Source: Pseudomonadota bacterium (GTDB lineage: Bacteria > Campylobacterota > Campylobacteria > Campylobacterales > Sulfurospirillaceae). From it: 64,000 bases of DNA. The translations under genes were made by a program, and so were the position numbers. Numbering within the stretch: the first letter of the stretch is position 1; every line of letters starts with the position of its first letter. This document shows positions 25,373-33,936 of this stretch, in pieces. The notes beneath the pieces were generated by a model. It worked only from the letters and a program-made list of their open reading frames with translations. It did not search any database and had not been told where the DNA came from. The stretch spans positions 186,001 to 250,000 of the forward strand of contig JAGDMU010000001.1 of NCBI GenBank assembly GCA_017860615.1, read 5' to 3'.

Positions 25373-26521
25373 TTACAAGGCTTGTTTGAGAATTTCAGTG
25401 ATAGTCTCTTTCGTATAGACTTCACCCATTCCAAAATAGATGGCATTATTAGTGGCATTGTCTATAATTGCAGGTAATGTTTTTTCTTCGATATTGAAGT
25501 GTGAAAACTTTGTTGGTGTTCCAATTTTATCAAACCACGTTGTAAGCGCTTCGATACCTTCTACTGCACTATCAAGTCCAAAAATAGCTTTAGCAAAGCG
25601 TTTAAATTGCGCTTCGTTGTTTTTGTAGTACCACTTCATCCACGCAGGCATAACAATAGAGAGTCCAGCTCCATGAGGAACGTTGCAAATGGCTGAAAGT
25701 GCGTGTTCTATCATATGATTTGGATAACTCACTCCCGCTGTTCCTACATAGGTAAAACCATTCAGCGCGCACGTTGCCGCCCATGCAAACTCAGCTCTTG
25801 CAGTGTAGTCGTTTGGATTTGCGATAAGTTTTTCAGTCGTTTCCATAACCGTAGTGATGATAGCTTCAATCTGTTTACTCATCAGTGTTGGATGTGTTGT
25901 TGCCGTAAAATAGCCCTCAATACAGTGAGCAATGACATCTGAAGCCGAATAGACCAAATACTCTTTGGTGACAGAGCTTTGAAGCTTTGGATTGATGATG
26001 GAAACTTTAGGGTACAACGCTTGCGCTTGAATAAAATACTTTTGATGGGTTTTATCGTTTGTGATGACAGCGCCAGTGTTCATCTCACTGCCTGTTGCTG
26101 CCAAAGTAATGATGTCAAAGATAGGCAATGCTTTTGTGATAAAGCTTTTTCCCAAAAAGAAGTCCCATACATCACCATCGTATAAAGCACCCGCTGCTAT
26201 AGCTTTAGAGCTGTCCAAAACAGAGCCTCCGCCAACCGATAAAATGGCATCAACTTTGTGAGCTTTTGCAGCATCCACTCCTTCATAGACTTTTGAAAGT
26301 AGAGGGTTGCTTACAATGCCTCCTAGTTCAACATACTCAATAGTGTGTGCTTTTAAACTATCAACAACGGTATCAAATAAACCATCTTTTTTAATGCGTT
26401 CACTTCCATAAGTGAGCAGTACTTTTTTAATGCCGTTATGGTGTAAATGTTGTCCTATCTCTTTTTCTTTACCGTCACCAAATTCGATTTGAGTTGGATT
26501 GCAAAATGAAAAATTTTTCAT
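25373..26521 (-). CDS. yqhD: iron-containing alcohol dehydrogenase, YqhD-like aldehyde reductase
   Basis: 382 residues, the usual size of group III alcohol dehydrogenases. The N-terminus NFSFCNPTQIEFGDGKEKEI and the GGGSVLDSSKAIAAG cofactor loop resemble YqhD; metal-binding His appears in HMIEHALSAICNVPHGAGL. YqhD uses NADPH to reduce short-chain and peroxidation-derived aldehydes and in E. coli is activated by the AraC-type YqhC. Here the gene stands behind AraC site F with AAGGAG before its ATG, and AraC regulators with the same domain layout as YqhC are encoded in this window. Confidence 0.88.
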   Translation of the reverse strand: MKNFSFCNPTQIEFGDGKEKEIGQHLHHNGIKKVLLTYGSERIKKDGLFDTVVDSLKAHTIEYVELGGIVSNPLLSKVYEGVDAAKAHKVDAILSVGGGSVLDSSKAIAAGALYDGDVWDFFLGKSFITKALPIFDIITLAATGSEMNTGAVITNDKTHQKYFIQAQALYPKVSIINPKLQSSVTKEYLVYSASDVIAHCIEGYFTATTHPTLMSKQIEAIITTVMETTEKLIANPNDYTARAEFAWAATCALNGFTYVGTAGVSYPNHMIEHALSAICNVPHGAGLSIVMPAWMKWYYKNNEAQFKRFAKAIFGLDSAVEGIEALTTWFDKIGTPTKFSHFNIEEKTLPAIIDNATNNAIYFGMGEVYTKETITEILKQAL

Positions 26522-26549
26522 TGTTTCTCCTTAATATAATGTTGGAAGA

Positions 26550-26615
26550 ATTATAGAATGAAGTCAATCAAAACAGTTAGATAAATTATCTATAAAAATT
26601 GCCTAATTCTACAAA
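26550..26615 (-). promoter_or_regulatory. AraC-type activator site F and -10 box (minus strand)
   Basis: Read on the minus strand: GTAGAATTAGGCAA near 26612-26599, ATCTAA near 26582-26577, TATAAT at 26555-26550. The start codon of the YqhD-like gene is 29 bp further on. Confidence 0.65.
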
Positions 26616-26624
26616 AACAAAAAG

Positions 26625-27353
26625 TTACTCAAACTCACTCATGTAGGTTCTATAGAGTAAGGGAACCCAGCTTTTTTGAAGCTTTGGATTGTATCTACTC
26701 TCTACCGCGGCTGATTTAAAAAAGGTTTTCCATAACGCTTTAAACTTCTCCTCTTCGTCTGAATAGATTGGTGCATCAAAAGAGGCGATAGAGCGAATTT
26801 CACGCATCTCGTCGTTTTTGATAAAGGCTAATGAGCGCTTAATATCGTGAATGATAAACGGGATGTTTCCCAAGCGTTTAGCAAAATGATCCCCTAAAAA
26901 AGGCATGATGTTAAATTTTGTTTCGATTTTGGCATACAGCGTGCCATCATCTAGCTCTTCAAAGCGTGTAAAACCGTACATCTTATGCACCAAACTTAAA
27001 AGCTCTTTTTCGAGATTTTGGATGTAAAAAAGGTTAGCGTTGGTGATGTTGCGAAGTTCTTTAGGGTTTTTAAACCCGATGCGAATGTACTCCAAAAGCG
27101 CCATCTCATGCTCTCTTGTGTCGCATAAAAAGATGTTGCAGAGGGTACGTTGTTGCTCTTTGGTGAAGTGTTTAGTGATGGCTTCAAGCACTTTGCGTGC
27201 GTTTGCCTCATCGGTAAAAACTTCGTGAAAGCGCTCAAAAAGAAGCGTTTGAGGCATCTCTTTGACAATGGCATCTACGCTTAGTTTTTCATAGTACACT
27301 TCATACACCAAGCTCAAAAACCCTTCAAAACTGCCATCGTAGAGCAAGATCAT
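26625..27353 (-). CDS. TIGR03915/DUF4130-type putative DNA metabolism protein
   Basis: 242 residues. ILLYDGSFEGFLSLVYEVYYEK at the N-terminus and the FKALWKTFFKSAAVESRYNPKLQKSWVPLLYRTYMSEF ending are characteristic of the TIGR03915 family; the quoted stretch spans about the last 40 residues. The family is predicted to act with its radical-SAM neighbour in DNA modification or repair. Its ATG overlaps the stop of that gene by one base (TAATG), so the two are translated together. Confidence 0.85.
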   Translation of the reverse strand: MILLYDGSFEGFLSLVYEVYYEKLSVDAIVKEMPQTLLFERFHEVFTDEANARKVLEAITKHFTKEQQRTLCNIFLCDTREHEMALLEYIRIGFKNPKELRNITNANLFYIQNLEKELLSLVHKMYGFTRFEELDDGTLYAKIETKFNIMPFLGDHFAKRLGNIPFIIHDIKRSLAFIKNDEMREIRSIASFDAPIYSDEEEKFKALWKTFFKSAAVESRYNPKLQKSWVPLLYRTYMSEFE

Positions 27354-28585
27354 TACAGTTCTCCCGTGTAGATGGAAGTGTCGAACAGTGTGGGTTGAAT
27401 GACGTTTGAGCCTTGATGAATGAGCGCTAGTTTTATCTTCTCTTCATACAGGCTCATGCTTCTATGAAAATCTTTACCCGCGATGATGAAATAACGGGCT
27501 TTTTTGAGGGAAATTTTAAGTTTTACAAGGTCTTCAAAGCAGAGTTGTTTAAAGCGCCTTGCTTGCAAAATTTTCAAAGCTCCTCTGATGCCAATACCTG
27601 GGATGCGCACAAGTATCTCTTGTGGCGCCTTGTTGACATCAATAGGAAAGTGATGAAGGTTTGAAAGTGCCCAAAAGGTTTTTGGGTCAAACTGGATGTC
27701 AAGGTTTTGGTTTTCACTTAGTATCTCATCGTACGAAAAGCCATAAAAGCGCAGCAACCAATCAGCCTGATACAGCCTGTGCTCACGAAGGAGCGGTGGC
27801 TTCGAAAGCTCAGGTACGGGTAGATGCTTGTGATTGTTTACCGCGATATATGCGGAGTAATAGACTCGCTTTAGGAGCGCTTTTTGATAGAGTGATGAAG
27901 AGAGCTTCAATATCTCAAAGTCACTCTCACCCGTTGCGCCGATGATCATCTGTGTACTCATAGAGATGGGCTTAGCACTTCGTTGCATCGTGATGTCACG
28001 CGCATGTTTGAGCGGAGAGAGAAGTTTCTCTTTGGTTTTATCGGGAGCAAGAAGGGCAAGGCTTTTTGAGCTTGGAAGCTCTATGTTAGAGCTCACACGG
28101 TGCGCCAAAAGGGTGGCTTCTTCGATAAGCTCTTTAGACGCACCAGGTATGAGCTTGACATGAATGTAGCCGTTAAAGCGGTACTCATGGCGTAAAATAC
28201 GCAAGGTTTGAAGGAGCAGGCTCATCGTATGGTCTTCATTTTTGATGATGCCAGAACTTAGAAAAAGCCCTTCGATGTAATTTCGCTTGTAAAAGTTGAT
28301 GGTTAAATCTGCTAATTCACGAGGGCTAAACGCCGCGCGTGGGATGTCGTTGCTCACACGGTTGATGCAGTAGGCGCAGTCGTAGATGCAGACATTGGTA
28401 AGTAAGACTTTGAGAAGCGATACACAGCGCCCATCGCTGGTAAAACTATGACAAATGCCACTGTTATGGGCGCATCCTAGTTCACCCGTTTTGTAGTTGT
28501 TCTCACTGCCGCTCGAGGAGCATGAGACATCGTACTTGGCACTGCCTGCTAAGATGGAAAGTTTGTCTTGCATGGTTGTTTTCAT
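27353..28585 (-). CDS. TIGR03916-type radical SAM protein, putative DNA modification/repair
   Basis: 410 residues. The cluster motif CIYDCAYC (CxxxCxxC) is in the first quarter, and a helix-hairpin-helix-like stretch VRIPGIGIRGALKILQARR near residue 325 suits DNA contact. The family is normally encoded next to a TIGR03915 protein, often fused to a uracil-DNA-glycosylase domain; no glycosylase is seen here. The start is uncertain between two ATGs four codons apart, and no clear ribosome-binding site is visible. Confidence 0.88.
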   Translation of the reverse strand: MKTTMQDKLSILAGSAKYDVSCSSSGSENNYKTGELGCAHNSGICHSFTSDGRCVSLLKVLLTNVCIYDCAYCINRVSNDIPRAAFSPRELADLTINFYKRNYIEGLFLSSGIIKNEDHTMSLLLQTLRILRHEYRFNGYIHVKLIPGASKELIEEATLLAHRVSSNIELPSSKSLALLAPDKTKEKLLSPLKHARDITMQRSAKPISMSTQMIIGATGESDFEILKLSSSLYQKALLKRVYYSAYIAVNNHKHLPVPELSKPPLLREHRLYQADWLLRFYGFSYDEILSENQNLDIQFDPKTFWALSNLHHFPIDVNKAPQEILVRIPGIGIRGALKILQARRFKQLCFEDLVKLKISLKKARYFIIAGKDFHRSMSLYEEKIKLALIHQGSNVIQPTLFDTSIYTGEL

Positions 28586-28660
28586 ACAGCAATGGTACGA
28601 TTTTTTTAAACGGAGGAATCAAAATATTTCAAAATGAAATATGAAAAAGAAAAAGAGGAG

Positions 28661-28681
28661 AGAGCCTAAATATTAGGCTCT
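28661..28681 (-). terminator. rho-independent terminator of the nitroreductase gene
   Basis: AGAGCCTAA and TTAGGCTCT form a perfect 9-bp stem with a 3-base loop. On the minus strand it follows the nitroreductase stop codon by 9 bp and is succeeded by a pyrimidine run rich in T. Confidence 0.75.
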
Positions 28682-28690
28682 GGACGTGTC

Positions 28691-29320
28691 TTACTTGATA
28701 AACTCAACGACTTCGTTAAATGGCACTCTAAGCTGAGTAGATTGTGGGTTGATGCGGTAACCAAAAGGAAGTACCATCGCTAGTTGGTATTTGCTCGTAT
28801 CGAGTCCTAAAATGGCTTCGACTTTTTCTTTCTCAAAGCCTTCAATCGGGCATGAGTCGATGCCGATATACGCTGCTGCGGTCATCATGTTACCCGCTGC
28901 GATGTAGGTTTGTTTGGCAGTCCAAGCAAGAATGTTTTGATCTGAGCTAAGAGTCTCTTTGAGGTGACCTGCGTAAAGTCCCAAATAAAAATCTTTTTTC
29001 TCTTGAGGCATTTCACGTCTTCCAAAACGAAGTGCAGGTATGCCGCTCTCTACTTTCACCGCGTCAATCGCTGCTAAAACGATAACAAGGTGTGAACATG
29101 TGGTGATTTGTGGCTGATCCCAGCAGACAGGGCGAAGTTTTGCTTTAAGTTCTTCATTGGTAATGACTAAAAATTTCCATGGCTCCATACCAAATGAAGA
29201 GGGTGACTTGTGACCTGCTTCTAGGATAAAGTTGATTTGTTCATCGCTGATCTTTTTTGTCTCGTCAAACAGTTTACACGCGTGTCTAAAGTCCATTGCT
29301 TTTGAAAAGTCATTTTGCAT
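28691..29320 (-). CDS. NAD(P)H-dependent nitroreductase family protein (NfsB-like)
   Basis: 209 residues. FRHACKLFD and EAGHKSPSSFGMEPWKFLVI are the FMN-binding segments near the N-terminus; WTAKQTYIAAGNMMTAAAYIGIDSCPIEGF and the LPFGYRI end complete the nitroreductase fold. Reduces nitroaromatics, quinones or flavins using NAD(P)H. Own terminator at 28661-28681, so probably a single-gene unit. Confidence 0.9.
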   Translation of the reverse strand: MQNDFSKAMDFRHACKLFDETKKISDEQINFILEAGHKSPSSFGMEPWKFLVITNEELKAKLRPVCWDQPQITTCSHLVIVLAAIDAVKVESGIPALRFGRREMPQEKKDFYLGLYAGHLKETLSSDQNILAWTAKQTYIAAGNMMTAAAYIGIDSCPIEGFEKEKVEAILGLDTSKYQLAMVLPFGYRINPQSTQLRVPFNEVVEFIK

Positions 29321-29401
29321 TGTATATGCTCCTTTAATTTTTTAAAATAGTAACGTTTAAAAACTTTATTTTCCCTTACGATACTTTAGGTAAGTAATGG
29401 A

Positions 29402-30754
29402 TTAAGAAAAGCTACTTAAAAAACGTTTTCGTGCGCTCTCATGCCCTAAAATTGGCTTTGGATAGCCTTTGATGTCCTGAGTCATCAAGTACGCTTCTTT
29501 ATGCAGTAAAGGTGAAGGCACATCTTGAAGCTGTGGTAAAAAGCGTTTGATGTAGCGTGCTTCTTTATCAAATTTCAACGATTGGGAGTAGGGATTGAAA
29601 ATCCTAAAGTAAGGCTGTGGGTCTATACCCGTACCTGCACACCATTGCCATGAAAGTATGTTCGCACTTGCATCATAATCCAAAAGATATTTTGCAAAAA
29701 ATACCTCACCTTGTTGCCACGGCAACATCAAGTGCTTGGTAAAAAATGAGCCTACGACCATACGCGCTCTATTGTGCATCACACCCGTTGTGAGAAGCTC
29801 CATCACAGCGGCATCTACAAGCGGGTAGCCTGTTTGTGCATTGATGAAGCGCTCATAGGCTTCTGTGTCGTTTGACGTTGGCGGGTTGTATTTGTAATTC
29901 TCCCACGCAAGTTTAGGGAAGTGGTAGAGCAAATAGGCATAAAACTCTCTAAATATAAGCTGTCTAAAAAAGGGCTCTGTGTCGTGTCCTTGTGCTTTTA
30001 GATGGACTAAAAAACGTACCACTTCGCGAATAGAGATAGTGCCAAAACGCAAGTGAACACTCAGATGTGACGTGGCATCCATGTCTAAAAAATCTCTGTG
30101 CTCGGAATACTTATCTATCTTTGGTGCAAAGCGTTCAAGTGTTTTTTCAGCGCTTAAAAGTTCAACATGTGTACGCTTGAAACCAAGTGTTTCTATCGTA
30201 ATAAGTGGTAAGGTGGTTTTTACACCCTCATGTATGCTGTAAAGTACGCTATAGTCGAAGTTCGATAGACTTTGCTCAGCTCTTTTGTATTCCAATACAT
30301 AAAATTTTGTGTAAAGCTCTTTACAAGCCCTATAATAGGGTGTAAACACAAGATAAGGTGAGCCGTCTTTTTTGAGTACTTCGTTAGGCTCGAAAAGGTA
30401 GCAGTCATTGAGTGGATGAAAACTGAGTAACTCCGCTATCTCTTCATCACGCTTTCTTGCATAGCTATCATAGTCAACGCTCGCATATACCTCACCAAAG
30501 CCCAAGGTTTTAAAGTAGGTAAAGACTTCAAGAGGAGTGCCATAAAAGAGGGCAAGATCAAGCCCTAGCGCTTGCAGAGCAGCTTTAAGCTTAAGTACCT
30601 GCTCAAAGATAAGCGAGACTCTTTTATCCTCTTTTTCAAGCGCGTTCAAAATGTTCGTATCGAAAATAAAAATGGGCAGAACTTCGCCCTCTGTGGCTAA
30701 AAGCATAGAGTCGTGAACACGCAAATCGCGTCTAAACCACAACACTTTTTTCAT
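29402..30754 (-). CDS. phrB: deoxyribodipyrimidine photolyase (cryptochrome/photolyase family)
   Basis: 450 residues. LWFRRDLRVHDS begins the antenna-binding domain; the FAD-binding C-terminal half has YPLVDAAVMELLTTGVMHNRARM, ILSWQWCAGTGIDPQPYFRIFNP and the trailing FDKEARYIKRF. All are standard for class I CPD photolyases, which repair UV dimers by light. It follows the DUF523/DUF1722 gene after 2 bp, as photolyase and YbgA-type genes often do. Confidence 0.94.
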   Translation of the reverse strand: MKKVLWFRRDLRVHDSMLLATEGEVLPIFIFDTNILNALEKEDKRVSLIFEQVLKLKAALQALGLDLALFYGTPLEVFTYFKTLGFGEVYASVDYDSYARKRDEEIAELLSFHPLNDCYLFEPNEVLKKDGSPYLVFTPYYRACKELYTKFYVLEYKRAEQSLSNFDYSVLYSIHEGVKTTLPLITIETLGFKRTHVELLSAEKTLERFAPKIDKYSEHRDFLDMDATSHLSVHLRFGTISIREVVRFLVHLKAQGHDTEPFFRQLIFREFYAYLLYHFPKLAWENYKYNPPTSNDTEAYERFINAQTGYPLVDAAVMELLTTGVMHNRARMVVGSFFTKHLMLPWQQGEVFFAKYLLDYDASANILSWQWCAGTGIDPQPYFRIFNPYSQSLKFDKEARYIKRFLPQLQDVPSPLLHKEAYLMTQDIKGYPKPILGHESARKRFLSSFS

Positions 30755-30756
30755 GC

Positions 30757-31704
30757 TTATTTGCCTTCTTGGATGGTTGAACGAAGCGCTAAGTCTTTAG
30801 GGTAAGGGTTTAAAAACTTCTGTCCTAAAAGGTAATGTATATCATACTTTTTAGCTAAAAATTCGATGGTATTCATAACAGCTATAAGTGGAACTATCTC
30901 ATCTCTAAACTCTTCGATTTGCATATGCAATGCCTGTTTTTCAACACTTGTGAGCTCTTTTTTAAAGAATCCTACCATATGTTGAAGGACATTGACCGTT
31001 TTTGCGATGGTGCTTTTATGCGCGATAGTCTTTTTAAAAAGTGTGAGGTACTCTTGCGTGAGTTCGCTAAGGTTTTTTTTCTCATGGTTTGCGACGATCT
31101 TCCCTAAAAGACGGTAATTGCCTTCGTGCTTGCTTTGCAGTAAAAATTTATAGGCGGTATGAAAGCTCACGAGTTCATTCATGGTTCTAATGTGCTTTTG
31201 AAGATTCAAGGCATCATGGTAAGCAAAGAGTTGCATGACAAAGTTTTCCCGAAGCCACGGGTCTAAAAGCCGCGCCTCTTCTTCGATGGGAAAGTCCGCA
31301 AAATGCTCTTTGCAAAGTGTCGCAAAAAGCCCATCTTTTTTACCTTCGCTCATCTCTTTAAGGTAATACTTCGTACTGCCAAGCCCACAACTGGGTGACT
31401 TTGACTTTAAGATGATGCCACAGAGCTCTTCTTTTTTTATTTTTTCTAGCTCATGTTCCATCGCTCTGTTCATCGCTTCAGTAACATCTGCTTTAGAAAA
31501 AACGGTGATGACCTTTTTGTGCTTATTTTCTAGCACAATGCGTATCGTCTCACGAGGTGTACCAAATGCCAAATGCTCAGGACAAAAAGGAATAAATGAG
31601 GCATACTTGCCAAGCTTATCGGTGATAAATCGATCTCTTTGACCTGTTTTATCATAACGGATTTGTTCACCAAGTAAGCAGGCTGAAACGGCTATTTTGA
31701 GCAT
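30757..31704 (-). CDS. DUF523 and DUF1722 (YbgA) fusion protein
   Basis: 315 residues. The first half has VSACLLGEQIRYD and SPSCGLGSTKYY (DUF523, conserved cysteines); the second half is YbgA-like DUF1722 with AYKFLLQSKHEGNYRLLGKIVA. The family is commonly next to photolyase in bacteria, as here, but has no proven biochemical activity. GGAG precedes the ATG. Confidence 0.9.
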   Translation of the reverse strand: MLKIAVSACLLGEQIRYDKTGQRDRFITDKLGKYASFIPFCPEHLAFGTPRETIRIVLENKHKKVITVFSKADVTEAMNRAMEHELEKIKKEELCGIILKSKSPSCGLGSTKYYLKEMSEGKKDGLFATLCKEHFADFPIEEEARLLDPWLRENFVMQLFAYHDALNLQKHIRTMNELVSFHTAYKFLLQSKHEGNYRLLGKIVANHEKKNLSELTQEYLTLFKKTIAHKSTIAKTVNVLQHMVGFFKKELTSVEKQALHMQIEEFRDEIVPLIAVMNTIEFLAKKYDIHYLLGQKFLNPYPKDLALRSTIQEGK

Positions 31705-31789
31705 GGAACTCCTTTGAAAAAAGCTATGACTATTATAGCCACTCCTTTTGATAAAAGGCTTAGTGGGAATGTGTTAGACTAATGAAAAT

Positions 31790-32569
31790 ATGTTTGAGAT
31801 ATGCTTGAGAAAATTTTCGAAAGAAATGGAAAAAATTAGAATGACAAATATAAAACTCATAATAATAGGACATGCTGACAGAGTTGTAAATTTTGATTTA
31901 ATCAAAAAATTCAAATCGAAGTTTTTTAAATTTTCAGATATTGAGCGTATTAATAATTTGCCAAATCCACAAAAAGACGATGGATATTTAGATATTGTAT
32001 ATACGAAAGAAGAGATTCAATCAATAATGAAAGAGATAGAATTTGAAGGTATATGCTTAGCAATAATGAATTATGGGTTTGATGATAACTTTTATATGCA
32101 CAGAGTAGGAGCTAATAAAGTTTGTATTTCAATTTTTGGATTAGAAAATATTTTAAGTGAAAAAACAATATCAATTGAAAATTTTATAATCAAAAACACG
32201 TATGAAGTTTTTATTTTTTACACAATATTGAAGAACTTAACAAAGCATAATGAAGTTTATACATTCGTTCATAATGATACACGAGGTTGTCTATTTGATA
32301 TGAATGGAGATAAACGAGATATAGTTTATAATACAGAAAAACCTATTATTTGTGATGAATGCAAAGGAAAAATAAGCAAGAAAGCAATACCTAAAAATTT
32401 TTTAGAGGATATTCAAAAAGAACTTTCAAAAATAGATAAACCTTTTATTAAAAAAATTGAAAATTTCATTGCTAAATATCCTTTATTTTCTGTTCTAACA
32501 ACTTTTATTTTTTCTACGATAATTAATCTATTTTCAAATTGGATTTGGGACTTTATAATTAAAAAATAA
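31790..32569 (+). CDS. AT-rich orphan gene, putative membrane-anchored protein of unknown function
   Basis: Open for 259 codons; the likely start is one of three in-frame ATGs (31790, 31826, 31841), none with a good ribosome-binding site. Composition is far more A/T-rich than all neighbours. Residues about 20-110 look like an alpha/beta domain (IKLIIIGHADRVVNFD; GICLAIMNYGF). A motif HNDTRGCLFDMNGDKRDI followed by ICDECKGK gives one CxxC pair, and a hydrophobic helix (about 235-255) near the C-terminus suggests membrane anchoring. Flanked by unrelated genes on the other strand. I cannot assign a function; acquisition by transfer is likely. Confidence 0.75.
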   Translation: MFEICLRKFSKEMEKIRMTNIKLIIIGHADRVVNFDLIKKFKSKFFKFSDIERINNLPNPQKDDGYLDIVYTKEEIQSIMKEIEFEGICLAIMNYGFDDNFYMHRVGANKVCISIFGLENILSEKTISIENFIIKNTYEVFIFYTILKNLTKHNEVYTFVHNDTRGCLFDMNGDKRDIVYNTEKPIICDECKGKISKKAIPKNFLEDIQKELSKIDKPFIKKIENFIAKYPLFSVLTTFIFSTIINLFSNWIWDFIIKK

Positions 32570-32597
32570 GATTACAAAGGAAATCAGAGAGTATTAA

Positions 32598-32631
32598 AAA
32601 GCATGTAAGGCTTTTACACCTAACATGCTTT
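32598..32631. terminator. bidirectional terminator between orphan gene and paaK operon
   Basis: A 13-bp stem with one A/A mismatch (AAAGCATGTAAGG with CCTAACATGCTTT) and an 8-base loop between convergent genes; A and T runs flank it on either side. Confidence 0.7.
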
Positions 32632-32634
32632 AAT

Positions 32635-33933
32635 TTACTTCGGTCGTTTATCGACCACTCTCACTGCTTTTCCCTCACTTCTTTGAAGCGATTTTGGAGC
32701 AACAAGTTTGACTTCGACGTTGATGTAGAGGTTATTTAAAAGAGCGTGTTCAAGGTTTTTCTTCAAACTTCCAAGGTAGCTCACATCATCGCTGATGAGA
32801 TGCTCATCGAGTTCGATGTCAATTTCCAGTTTATCGAGGTAGCCTTTTTTATCGGCGATGATTTGGTAGTTGAGGGTGATGCCTTCTTGTTTGGAAAGCA
32901 CGTGTTCTATTTGCGATGGAAAGACGTTGACACCATTGATAAGGAGCATATCGTCGCTTCTTCCTACGATGCTTTCGATTCTACCGATGGTTCTGCCACA
33001 ACGGCATGGAATGCGTGTCAGAGAGGTGATGTCACCCGTTCGGTAGCGAATGATCGGCAAGCCTTGTTTGGTAAGGGTTGTGATGACCAGCTCGCCACGT
33101 GTGCCCTCAGGTAGGACTTCGCCCGTTTCAGGGTTGATGATTTCAGGGTAAAAATGGTCTTCGTGTATGTGTAGGAGATTTGAGTGTTTGCAGTTACACG
33201 CCACACCTGGTCCTATGATCTCAGAGAGTCCATAAATCTCGTGGTAGTCTATGCCCCAGATATGGGCTATCTCGTTTTTAAGTCCCTCGCTGGTTGGCTC
33301 CGCTCCAAAAAATCCCACACGTAGTTTAAAATCTTTTGCGATGTCATAGCCCTCAGCCTTTGCCACTTCTGCCATGTGAAGCGCAAACGAAGGTGTTGCG
33401 GTAAGCACCGTTGCACCAAAGTCTTTTAACAGCAAGAGTTGACGAGAGGTAAAGCCTGTGGAGCTTGGAATGACAGCGATTTTCATGCGTTCTGCTGCAT
33501 TATGAAAGCCAAGACCGCCTGTGAAAAGCCCATAACCATGAGAGTTTTGCATGATGTCTTGACAGGTCACACCACCCATGGTAAAGGCACGTCCCATCAC
33601 TTCTGCCCAGATGTCCATGTCGTGCTCGGTGTAGCCTACAACGGTTGGTTTTCCTGTTGTTCCACTAGAACTGTGGATGCGCACGATTTGGTCCATATCG
33701 ACCGAGAACATCCCAAAAGGGTAGTTGTCGCGTAGGTCTTTTTTCTTGGTAAAGGGAAGTTTGGCAAGGTCTTCTAAACTTTTGACATCTTGCGGTAAAA
33801 CACCGTGCTCATCAAACTTTTTTTTGTAAAAAGGGACGAGATGATAGACCCTAAGAAGCGTCTCTTTGAGATGTTTGAGTTGCCACGCTTGAAGCTCATC
33901 ACGGCACAAGCTTTCATTTTTGCTAAAAGTCAT
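32635..33933 (-). CDS. paaK: phenylacetate-CoA ligase, copy 2
   Basis: 432 residues. The nucleotide loop [16 protein letters not shown], then [14 protein letters not shown] and YRTGDITSLTRIPCRCGRTIGRI, are PaaK motifs for ATP-dependent thioesterification of arylacetates to CoA. The C-terminal AMP-binding lid contains [19 protein letters not shown]. Last gene of a run with indolepyruvate oxidoreductase, so its substrate is probably phenylacetate, indoleacetate or a relative. The first copy lies two genes upstream. Confidence 0.93.
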   Translation of the reverse strand: MTFSKNESLCRDELQAWQLKHLKETLLRVYHLVPFYKKKFDEHGVLPQDVKSLEDLAKLPFTKKKDLRDNYPFGMFSVDMDQIVRIHSSSGTTGKPTVVGYTEHDMDIWAEVMGRAFTMGGVTCQDIMQNSHGYGLFTGGLGFHNAAERMKIAVIPSSTGFTSRQLLLLKDFGATVLTATPSFALHMAEVAKAEGYDIAKDFKLRVGFFGAEPTSEGLKNEIAHIWGIDYHEIYGLSEIIGPGVACNCKHSNLLHIHEDHFYPEIINPETGEVLPEGTRGELVITTLTKQGLPIIRYRTGDITSLTRIPCRCGRTIGRIESIVGRSDDMLLINGVNVFPSQIEHVLSKQEGITLNYQIIADKKGYLDKLEIDIELDEHLISDDVSYLGSLKKNLEHALLNNLYINVEVKLVAPKSLQRSEGKAVRVVDKRPK

Positions 33934-33936
33934 CTT

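Noticed and set aside
28586-28660. Promoter of the radical-SAM gene in the gap near 28600
   Set aside because: A/T-rich but no convincing -35/-10 pair or ribosome site could be placed.
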